This document shows positions 1-4,497 of a stretch of 5,928 nucleotides of DNA, in pieces. A model generated the notes under the pieces. The model was not told the DNA's origin. It saw only the letters and a list, made by a program, of their open reading frames with translations, and made no database searches. The stretch covers positions 1 to 5,928 of the forward strand of contig CALMIB010000020.1 in NCBI GenBank assembly GCA_937863945.1, given 5' to 3'. The stretch is from an uncultured Longilinea sp. GTDB taxonomy: Bacteria > Chloroflexota > Anaerolineae > Anaerolineales > Anaerolineaceae. Positions within the stretch are counted from its first letter, which is position 1, and every line of letters starts with the position of its first letter. Made by a program: the position numbers and the translations under genes.

Positions 1-226
1 CAAGGCAGCCGGGCTGCGCGTGGAAGTGGACGAGCGCGGCGAGCGCATGAACGCCAAGATCCGCGATGCCCAGAACCAGAAGATCCCTTACATGCTGGTG
101 GTGGGCGACAAGGAAGCTCAAGACGGCGCGGTAGCGCTGCGCCTGCGCAGCGGGGAAAACCCCGGCGCCATGCCGTTGGCCGATTTCCTGGCACGCGCCG
201 GCAAAGAGATCGAAGCAGGCGTATAA
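1..226 (+). CDS. thrS: Threonyl-tRNA synthetase, C-terminal fragment (5' end outside window)
   Basis: The reading frame is open from the first bases and ends at TAA 224-226, leaving the last 74 residues. They match the end of the class II anticodon-binding domain of ThrRS: GLRVEVDERGERMNAKIRDA, then QKIPYMLVVGDKE, then VALRLRSGENPGAMPLADF. The IPYMLVVGDKE block and the RLR-G-M-L-F tail are typical of ThrRS rather than ProRS or HisRS. The enzyme charges tRNA-Thr in the cytoplasm, and this domain reads the anticodon. A GTG at position 20 is an internal valine, not a start. The next gene is infC, the usual bacterial neighbour, but a terminator lies between them, so the two are probably separate transcripts. 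Catalytic core, editing domain and promoter are not visible. Confidence 0.95.
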   Translation, partial: KAAGLRVEVDERGERMNAKIRDAQNQKIPYMLVVGDKEAQDGAVALRLRSGENPGAMPLADFLARAGKEIEAGV

Positions 227-238
227 AATTGCACGGCG

Positions 239-280
239 CGGGGAGTTTTGCCGCAAATGGCAAAACTCCCCGTTCTTAAT
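239..280 (+). terminator. Hairpin terminator after thrS
   Basis: A perfect 13-bp inverted repeat, GGGGAGTTTTGCC (240-252) and GGCAAAACTCCCC (259-271), has a 6-nt loop GCAAAT. A further C-G pair (239/272) extends it to 14 bp. The downstream tract GTTCTTAATT is only moderately T-rich. It starts 12 nt after the thrS stop and 113 nt before infC, which fits the end of the thrS transcript. The stem is strong, but the weak T-tract may allow some readthrough. Confidence 0.85.
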
Positions 281-312
281 TCCCCGCCTTATGGTCCAGG
301 CAGATTAAACTA

Positions 313-321
313 TGGTAAAAT
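313..321 (+). promoter_or_regulatory. Probable infC promoter (extended -10)
   Basis: TGGTAAAAT fits the extended -10 pattern TGnTATAAT, with one mismatch in the hexamer (TAAAAT, 316-321). No good -35 hexamer is seen 16-18 bp upstream, which an extended -10 can tolerate. It lies just downstream of the thrS terminator and would start RNA near 328, giving a leader of about 57 nt before infC. The same TGGTA pattern recurs before rpmI. Confidence 0.55.
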
Positions 322-334
322 CAGTCCACGTACA

Positions 335-352
335 AGCCCAGAACCCTGGGCT
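335..352 (+). promoter_or_regulatory. Leader hairpin upstream of infC
   Basis: AGCCCAG (335-341) and CTGGGCT (346-352) form a perfect 7-bp stem with a 4-nt loop AACC. It would lie within about 10 nt of the predicted 5' end of the infC mRNA and 16 nt before its Shine-Dalgarno. No T-run follows, so it is not a terminator. It could stabilise the 5' end or be part of a ribosomal-protein or IF3 control element. No known leader family is recognised. Confidence 0.45.
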
Positions 353-368
353 GAAAGCCGTATCAATC

Positions 369-387
369 GAGGAGAGAAGTCACTATC
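369..387 (+). promoter_or_regulatory. Ribosome binding site and non-canonical ATC start of infC
   Basis: GAGGAG (369-374) is a good Shine-Dalgarno, 10 nt from ATC (385-387). The RNVNEQIR-like block conserved at IF-3 N-termini starts five codons later (FRVNEQIR). No standard start codon exists in frame between the upstream stop (352) and codon 27. In E. coli, IF-3 rejects its own AUU start and so represses infC. An AUC start here would allow the same feedback (inference). Confidence 0.8.
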
Positions 388-957
388 AGTACTCAAAATT
401 TTCGCGTTAATGAACAGATCCGCGTCCCCGAAGTCCGCCTGATCGGACCGAAGGGTGAAAACGTGGGCGTCATATCCATCCAACAGGCATTGCAAATGGC
501 ACGTGAAGCCGAGCTGGACCTGGTGGAAGTGTCCGGAACGGCTGTGCCGCCGGTTTGCCGCGTGATGGATTTCGGCAAATTTCTGTATGAGCGCACCAAA
601 AAGGAACGCGAAGCGCGCAAGGCCCAGACCAAAATCGAGGTCAAAGAGATTCGCCTGCGCCCCAAGACCAACGAGCACCACCGCGGCTTTAAAACCCGCG
701 ACGCCCGCCGCTGGTTGATGGATGGCAACAAGGTGCGCGTGACCGTTCGCTTCCGCGGCCGTGAGATCAGCTACCCGGATCTGGCGCTCGAAGATCTGAA
801 GGAAATCGCCGAAGAGCTGTCCGATATCGCCGCCGTGGAGCAGGCTCCTGCCCTGGAAGGCAAGACCATGAGCATGGTGCTGGCCCCATCCCGCGCTCCC
901 AAGAAGAAAGCGGAAGGGGAAGCCAAACCCGAAGCTCCCAAACCCGCCGGGGAATAG
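385..957 (+). CDS. infC: Translation initiation factor IF-3, probable ATC start
   Basis: IF-3 binds the 30S subunit, keeps it apart from 50S and checks start codon-initiator tRNA pairing. From 385 the protein is 190 residues. The N domain carries NFRVNEQIRVPEVRLIG (5-21) and CRVMDFGKFLYE (58-69). A charged helical linker follows (about 70-85). The C domain has KEIRLRPKTNEHH (87-99), KVRVTVRFRGRE (116-127) and GKTMSMVLAP near 160. The tail is rich in Lys, Glu, Pro and Ala and slightly longer than in E. coli (180 residues). The frame is closed by TGA at 352-354, and between it and GTG 463 there is no ATG, GTG or TTG. GTG 463 would remove the conserved first 26 residues. ATC 385, 10 nt after GAGGAG (369-374), fits both the conserved N-terminus and the known habit of infC using AUU/AUC-type starts for autoregulation. 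Confidence 0.95.
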   Translation: MSTQNFRVNEQIRVPEVRLIGPKGENVGVISIQQALQMAREAELDLVEVSGTAVPPVCRVMDFGKFLYERTKKEREARKAQTKIEVKEIRLRPKTNEHHRGFKTRDARRWLMDGNKVRVTVRFRGREISYPDLALEDLKEIAEELSDIAAVEQAPALEGKTMSMVLAPSRAPKKKAEGEAKPEAPKPAGE

Positions 958-989
958 TCCGCCGGAGCAATAGAAGAGAATCAATTTTG

Positions 990-998
990 TGGTATAAT
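990..998 (+). promoter_or_regulatory. Extended -10 promoter upstream of rpmI
   Basis: TGGTATAAT is an exact match to the extended -10 consensus TGnTATAAT, with the hexamer at 993-998. The bases 17-18 bp upstream (around 969-975) do not resemble TTGACA. Transcription would begin near 1005, about 45 nt before the rpmI start. It could give rpmI-rplT a transcript independent of infC. Confidence 0.6.
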
Positions 999-999
999 A

Positions 1000-1031
1000 C
1001 GCGGTCGCGCGTCATGTCACCGCGGATTTTT
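1000..1031 (+). promoter_or_regulatory. Small hairpin plus T-run in infC-rpmI gap (possible attenuator)
   Basis: CGCGGT (1000-1005) and ACCGCG (1019-1024) are perfect complements with a 13-nt loop, followed by GATTTTTAT. Transcripts coming from infC would contain this terminator-like element just before the rpmI Shine-Dalgarno. Transcripts starting near 1005 would lack most of the left arm. Six pairs with a long loop make a weak terminator, so this is tentative. Confidence 0.35.
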
Positions 1032-1049
1032 ATCGAGAGGAGTTACGCT

Positions 1050-1280
1050 GTGCCCCGTAAGCAGAAAGACGGAAAAACCAAACTGAAGACCCATAAGGCA
1101 ACCTCCAAACGGTTTCGCCTGAGCGGGTCCGGCGTGCTGCTGCGCACGAAGGGCGGCAAGAGCCATCTGCGCCGCCGCACTTCCAAGCGCACCAAAGCGC
1201 TGTTTACCGAGATGGTCGTCGTCGAAGGCGAATCGATCATCAAGCGCGTCCGCCGTCTGGCCCCCAACATGGCCAAGTAG
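1050..1280 (+). CDS. rpmI: 50S ribosomal protein bL35
   Basis: This encodes a small, very basic protein of 76 residues beginning MPRKQKDGKTKLKTHKATSK and continuing RFRLSGSGVLLRTKGGKSHL. The KTHKA-SKRFR and GKSHLRRR-SKR blocks are characteristic of bL35, a protein of the large ribosomal subunit. The start is GTG 1050, preceded by GAGAGGAG (1035-1042) with 7 nt spacing, and MPRKQK is the expected N-terminus. A TTG at 987 in the same frame would translate promoter sequence and is rejected. The protein is somewhat longer than the usual 64-66 residues, mostly at the C-terminus (EGESIIKRVRRLAPNMAK). It lies between infC and rplT, the standard order. Confidence 0.95.
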   Translation: MPRKQKDGKTKLKTHKATSKRFRLSGSGVLLRTKGGKSHLRRRTSKRTKALFTEMVVVEGESIIKRVRRLAPNMAK

Positions 1281-1321
1281 GCTGGATCGCTATCGTATTC
1301 ATCCATTTTTTGGTGCGGCCG

Positions 1322-1361
1322 TTGGGTGTATTCAACAAGTACCAGACGTACTGACGCCCAG
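1322..1361 (+). promoter_or_regulatory. Foldable spacer between rpmI and rplT (candidate autoregulatory RNA)
   Basis: An outer stem pairs TTGGGTG (1322-1328) with CGCCCAG (1355-1361), seven pairs including two G-U type. It encloses a perfect 5-bp hairpin AGTAC-CAGAC-GTACT (1338-1352). A competing short helix GTTG/CAAC (1321-1324 with 1333-1336) is also possible. The structure ends 9 nt before the rplT Shine-Dalgarno. bL20 is known to repress its own operon by binding mRNA that mimics 23S rRNA, so this spacer is a candidate site. No match to a known L20 leader is claimed. Confidence 0.35.
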
Positions 1362-1382
1362 GGGTTTGCAAAGGAGTAATCG

Positions 1383-1733
1383 ATGGCACGTGTAAAGGGT
1401 GGCCCCTCAGGTCATCTGCGCCACAAGAAAGTATTGAATTTTACCAAGGGTCAGCGCGGAACCCGCCATTTCCAGTTCCGCCGGGCCAATCAGGCCATGC
1501 TGAAGAGCCTTTGGTATGCAACTCGCGACCGCCGCACCCGCAAGCGTGACTTGCGCCGGTTGTGGATCGCCCGCATCAACGCGGCTGCCCGTGCGAACGG
1601 CATGGCGTACAGCCGCCTGATCAACGGACTGCGCAAGGCAAACATCCTGCTCAACCGCAAGATGCTGGCGGACCTGGCAGTGCGCGATCCGCAGGCATTT
1701 GCGGCAGTCGTCGAAACAGCTAAAGCAGCATAG
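1383..1733 (+). CDS. rplT: 50S ribosomal protein bL20
   Basis: The protein has 116 residues, close to the usual 117-118. It starts MARVKGG and carries LRHKKVLNFTKGQRG (12-26), YATRDRRTRKRDLRRLWIAR (45-64), INAAARANGMAYSRLINGL (65-83) and the RKMLADLAVRDPQAFAAVVE tail. bL20 binds 23S rRNA early in 50S assembly. The basic N-terminal extension threads into rRNA, and the globular C-terminal half is the part used for mRNA repression in studied bacteria. ATG 1383 follows AAGGAG (1371-1376) by 6 nt. The segment TRHFQFRRANQAMLKSLWYA (27-46) differs from the commoner KGYRGR...YRRANEAV-type sequence but keeps its arginines. It is the last gene of the ribosomal cluster, followed 22 nt later by a strong terminator. 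Confidence 0.97.
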   Translation: MARVKGGPSGHLRHKKVLNFTKGQRGTRHFQFRRANQAMLKSLWYATRDRRTRKRDLRRLWIARINAAARANGMAYSRLINGLRKANILLNRKMLADLAVRDPQAFAAVVETAKAA

Positions 1734-1755
1734 GCGATTGCAGCGAACCTTCTCG

Positions 1756-1789
1756 ACCGGACGGTGATTTACCGTCCGGTTTTTATTTT
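1756..1789 (+). terminator. Rho-independent terminator of the infC-rpmI-rplT cluster
   Basis: A perfect 10-bp GC-rich stem, ACCGGACGGT (1756-1765) and ACCGTCCGGT (1771-1780), has a 5-nt loop GATTT. It is followed directly by TTTTATTTT (1781-1789). This is the most canonical terminator in the window and separates the ribosomal genes from the macro-domain operon. Confidence 0.95.
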
Positions 1790-1809
1790 CCTTTCGAGCA
1801 GCAATCGGT

Positions 1810-1815
1810 TAGAAT
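1810..1815 (+). promoter_or_regulatory. Weak candidate -10 for the macro-domain operon
   Basis: TAGAAT matches five of six bases of TATAAT and lies between the rplT terminator and the macro-domain gene, 40 nt before its ATG. There is no TG extension and no clear -35 element. A promoter is expected in this stretch because a strong terminator precedes it, but the exact site is uncertain. Confidence 0.3.
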
Positions 1816-1854
1816 TCTCCTAAAGAACCCATGCGAGATTCAAAGGAGGCAGCG

Positions 1855-2427
1855 ATGAGTCTTTTGATTGTCGATCACGCCTACCCTTCCGGCCAACATC
1901 TGCACATCGTCCAGGGCGACCTGACCCACGAAACCACCGACGCCATTGTCAACGCCGCCAACAGCCACCTGCAGCACGGCGGCGGCATCGCCGGCGCGAT
2001 TTTGCGCAACGGCGGCTATAAAATTCAGGAGGAATGCGACCTGTGGATTGCCAACCACGGCCCGGTGGAACATGCCCACCCGGCGGTGACTTCCGGCGGC
2101 GCGCTGCCGGCACGCCTGATCTTTCACGCGGTGGGACCAATCTGGGGGCATGGCGACGAGGATGCCAAACTGGAAGCCGCCTACCTCGGCTGTTATGAAA
2201 AGGCCGCGGAATTGTGCCTGGAGAGCCTGGCCGTACCGGCCCTCTCGACCGGCGTGTTCGGTTTTCCCAAACCGCGCGCGGCGCGCCTGTTCTTCGATTT
2301 AACCGCCCGGTACTTTCAGGCGCACCCGGGCAGTTGCCTTCGCGTCGTCCGCCTGGTGATCATCGACGAAGACACGCTCAATGAATTCCTGTCCGTGTGG
2401 CGCGAACTGCATCCTTCGGCCGGGTAA
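1855..2427 (+). CDS. Macro-domain protein (AF1521-like ADP-ribose binding/hydrolase)
   Basis: This is a 190-residue single-domain macro protein, the usual size. Visible motifs are GDLTHETTDAIVNAAN (21-36; D22 contacts adenine and the NAAN Asn lies near the distal ribose in family structures), the loop HGGGIAGAILRNGG (41-54), the core strand LIFHAVGPIW (88-97) and the phosphate loop PALSTGVFGFP (128-138). Macro domains bind ADP-ribose, and many remove it from proteins, nucleic acids or acetyl-ADP-ribose. MacroD/YmdB enzymes usually have Asp where loop 1 reads GGGIAGAI, so this protein looks more like the AF1521 class. ATG 1855 is chosen because AAAGGAGG (1842-1849) lies 5 nt upstream. An earlier in-frame ATG (1831) has no such site. 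It is first in a tight operon with a SpoU methyltransferase and DUF711. Substrate unknown. Confidence 0.93.
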   Translation: MSLLIVDHAYPSGQHLHIVQGDLTHETTDAIVNAANSHLQHGGGIAGAILRNGGYKIQEECDLWIANHGPVEHAHPAVTSGGALPARLIFHAVGPIWGHGDEDAKLEAAYLGCYEKAAELCLESLAVPALSTGVFGFPKPRAARLFFDLTARYFQAHPGSCLRVVRLVIIDEDTLNEFLSVWRELHPSAG

Positions 2428-2436
2428 CCCACCGCC

Positions 2437-3219
2437 ATGATTACCTCCAACCAGAACCCAAAAGTGCGGCGGGTGCGCGAATTGCTGGGCAAACGCAGCG
2501 AGCGGGAAGCCTCCGGCGCGTTTGTCGTCGAGGGTGTGCGCCTGGTGGAAGAAGCCTTCTCCTCCGGCTGGCCGGTCGAGCTGGTGCTTTACAGCGGCGA
2601 GCTTTCGGTTCGCGGGCGGCAGGCGCTGGCCGAATTGGGACAAACCGGCGCGGAGGTGGAAGAGATCGCCGCGTACCTGATGGATGGACTGACCGACACG
2701 GAAACCTCGCAGGGCATCCTGGCGGTGATTCGCCGCAAAGAACTGCCCCTGCCCCCGGATGGCGATTTTTTTGTCATCGCCGATGCCATCCGCGATCCCG
2801 GAAACCTGGGAACGCTCATCCGCACCTGCGCCGCCGCCGGCGCCGATGGGCTCTTCCTCACCCCTGGCAGCGTCGATCCCTTCGCGCCCAAAGTGCTGCG
2901 CGCCGGTATGGGCGCCCAGTTCCGTCTGCCCATTCACAGGGCCGGCTGGGATGAGCTCGCGTCAACGCTCCACGACCGGCCCAAACCGGTCCGCATCCTG
3001 CTCTCGGATGTGGAAAATGGACAGCCGGTCTGGCAGAGCAGCCTGCGCGGCCCGCTGGCGCTGGTCATCGGCAGCGAGGCAGATGGCGTCAGCCCGGAAG
3101 CCCGCCAGGCCGCCGACAGCCGCATCCACATCCCCATGCCAGGGCAGTTTGAATCGCTAAATGCCGCCGTTGCAGCCGGGATTCTGATTTTTGAAGTGGT
3201 TCGCCAGAGGAACACATGA
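2437..3219 (+). CDS. SpoU/TrmH-family RNA 2'-O-ribose methyltransferase
   Basis: This 260-residue SPOUT enzyme should transfer methyl from S-adenosylmethionine to a ribose 2'-OH in rRNA or tRNA. An N-terminal substrate-binding domain carries GAFVVEGVRLVEEA (27-40). The three knot motifs are all present: DAIRDPGNLGTLIRTCAAAG (116-135; N123 and R129 at the catalytic positions), LVIGSEADGVS (209-219) and IPMPGQFESLNAAVAAGIL (232-250). DPFAPKVLRAGMGAQFRLPI (147-166) is also typical. Domain layout and position near rplT recall B. subtilis YsgA (RlmP), which modifies the 23S A-loop, but RlmB-type or other targets cannot be excluded. ATG 2437 lies 9 nt after the macro-domain stop and lacks a clear Shine-Dalgarno, suggesting translational coupling. 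Its TGA overlaps the DUF711 start. Confidence 0.93.
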   Translation: MITSNQNPKVRRVRELLGKRSEREASGAFVVEGVRLVEEAFSSGWPVELVLYSGELSVRGRQALAELGQTGAEVEEIAAYLMDGLTDTETSQGILAVIRRKELPLPPDGDFFVIADAIRDPGNLGTLIRTCAAAGADGLFLTPGSVDPFAPKVLRAGMGAQFRLPIHRAGWDELASTLHDRPKPVRILLSDVENGQPVWQSSLRGPLALVIGSEADGVSPEARQAADSRIHIPMPGQFESLNAAVAAGILIFEVVRQRNT

Positions 3220-4448
3220 AGATTCGCTCCATCACCTGCTTCTATCACCCCGGCCTGAGCGGCGCCGGCGCGACGCTGGACCGCCTGGCCCGCCTTTCAG
3301 CCGACGCCGCGCAGCGGTTCCAGGCAGCCGGTTACGAAGTGCAATCGGCCCGGCTGGCCACCGTCCCCTTTCCCATCATGGTGCCCACCTGCTGCGACGA
3401 AAGCGCGGTGATGCTGGCCCAAAAGCTGGAATTGCGCGCGGCCGAGCGTGGTTTCACCTATCTTTCGCTTGGCCCGGCCCTGCCCGAATATCCTGAAAGC
3501 TATCCATTGATTCCGCAAATGATCGCCGCCACCCGCAACGTCTTCTTTGGCGGCGTGATGGCCACCGCCGCTGGGGGCGTTTCTCTGCCGGCCGTGCGCG
3601 CCTGCGCCGGGGTCATCCATTCGGCGGCGCAGATTTCACCGGATGGGTTTGCCAACCTGCGCTTTTCTGCGCTGGCCAACGTTCCTCCCGGCGGGCCGTT
3701 CTTCCCGGCCGGGCATGCCGGCGGAGAACGTGCCTCGTTTGCGCTGGCGCTGGAATGCGCGGACCTGGCGGTGAATGCATTCAGTCAGGCGGCCACGCTT
3801 GAGGCTGCCCGCGAAACGCTTCTGGCGGAACTCGAAACCCGCACGGCCGCGCTGACCGAGATTGCCGCCGGCCTGGCCGCCGAGTATGAAACGCTGTTTT
3901 CCGGGTTTGACATCTCCCTGGCGCCTTATCCCGATGACGCGATTTCGCTGGGCAACGCGCTGGAAAAGCTGGGCGTGCCGGCGCTGGGATTGGCCGGGTC
4001 GTTGACCGCGGCGGCTTTTGTGGCTGATGCGCTGGACCGCGGACGCTGGCCGCGTGCCGGGTTCAACGGGTTGATGCTGCCCGTGCTGGAAGATTCGGTG
4101 CTGGCGCGCCGCACGCTGGACGGCACGTTAAGCATCAAGGACCTGCTTATGTTCTCGGCGGTGTGCGGCACCGGCCTGGATACCGTACCCCTGCCCGGCG
4201 ACGTCACCGGCGGGCAAATTGCCGCGCTGCTGCTGGACGTGGCCGCGCTGGCAGTGCGCCTGGGCAAACCGCTCACCGCCCGGCTGATGCCGGTGCCGGG
4301 CAAACAGGCTGGCGACCTGACCGGCTTCGATTTTTCGTTTTTCGCCAACGGCCGGGTGATGCCGTTGGAAGCCAGTCCGCTAACCGGCTTGCTGGCCGGA
4401 GACGAAACCTTCAATTTGCAGCCGCGCAAGCCAAACGGACATTCATAA
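3216..4448 (+). CDS. DUF711 (UPF0210) family protein
   Basis: The 410-residue protein has the full set of family blocks: MKIRSIT start, FQAAGYEVQSARLATVPFP (35-53), a glycine-rich PGGPFFPAGHAGGERASFAL stretch in the middle, FDISLAPYPDD, GLMLPVLEDSVLARR (285-299), SAVCGTGLDTVPLPGD (314-329), and KPLTARLMPVPGKQAGDLTG (351-370) near the C-terminus. The family has a solved fold related to glycyl-radical enzymes such as pyruvate formate-lyase, but its reaction is not known, and no glycyl-radical signature is seen here. C317 in the VCGTGLD block is a conserved candidate functional residue. No signal peptide or membrane segment is visible, so it is probably cytoplasmic. ATG 3216 overlaps the methyltransferase stop (ATGA), and AGAGGA (3206-3211) is placed just upstream, so the genes are translationally coupled. 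The stop codon lies inside a long hairpin. Confidence 0.9.
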   Translation: MKIRSITCFYHPGLSGAGATLDRLARLSADAAQRFQAAGYEVQSARLATVPFPIMVPTCCDESAVMLAQKLELRAAERGFTYLSLGPALPEYPESYPLIPQMIAATRNVFFGGVMATAAGGVSLPAVRACAGVIHSAAQISPDGFANLRFSALANVPPGGPFFPAGHAGGERASFALALECADLAVNAFSQAATLEAARETLLAELETRTAALTEIAAGLAAEYETLFSGFDISLAPYPDDAISLGNALEKLGVPALGLAGSLTAAAFVADALDRGRWPRAGFNGLMLPVLEDSVLARRTLDGTLSIKDLLMFSAVCGTGLDTVPLPGDVTGGQIAALLLDVAALAVRLGKPLTARLMPVPGKQAGDLTGFDFSFFANGRVMPLEASPLTGLLAGDETFNLQPRKPNGHS

Positions 4449-4486
4449 CCAACCGGCGGCCCGATCAACGGCCGCCGGTTGGTTAT
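4445..4486. terminator. Bidirectional hairpin between convergent genes
   Basis: A perfect 17-bp inverted repeat, ATAACCAACCGGCGGCC (4445-4461) and GGCCGCCGGTTGGTTAT (4470-4486), has an 8-nt loop CGATCAAC. The DUF711 TAA (4446-4448) is inside the left arm. The minus-strand gene ends at 4498, 12 nt beyond the right arm. Neither side has a T-run, so it would act as a GC-rich hairpin terminator for both strands or as a 3'-end stabiliser rather than a classical U-tract terminator. Confidence 0.8.
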
Positions 4487-4497
4487 CACCGCAACAT

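Noticed and set aside
221..230. TATAAAA at the thrS stop as a -10 element
   Set aside because: No -35 partner is visible, and a promoter here would fire straight into the terminator hairpin. The TGGTAAAAT at 313 is a better candidate.
248..442. A 64-codon plus-strand reading frame beginning in the thrS terminator
   Set aside because: It starts inside the terminator hairpin, overlaps the infC promoter and start in another frame, and its product has no recognisable motif.
310..984. A 224-codon minus-strand frame antisense to infC
   Set aside because: It mirrors the infC coding sequence of a GC-rich genome. Its product has no known motif and infC is unambiguous on the other strand.
987..1049. 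Upstream TTG start for rpmI
   Set aside because: It overlaps the TGGTATAAT promoter, and the bL35 N-terminus and Shine-Dalgarno clearly support GTG 1050.
1831..1854. Earlier ATG for the macro-domain gene
   Set aside because: It has no Shine-Dalgarno, and it would place the strong AAAGGAGG of ATG 1855 inside the coding region.
2299..2937. A 212-codon minus-strand frame antisense to the macro/SpoU genes
   Set aside because: It runs antisense across two well-supported genes, and its product has low-complexity Gly/Ala/Gln composition and no family motif.
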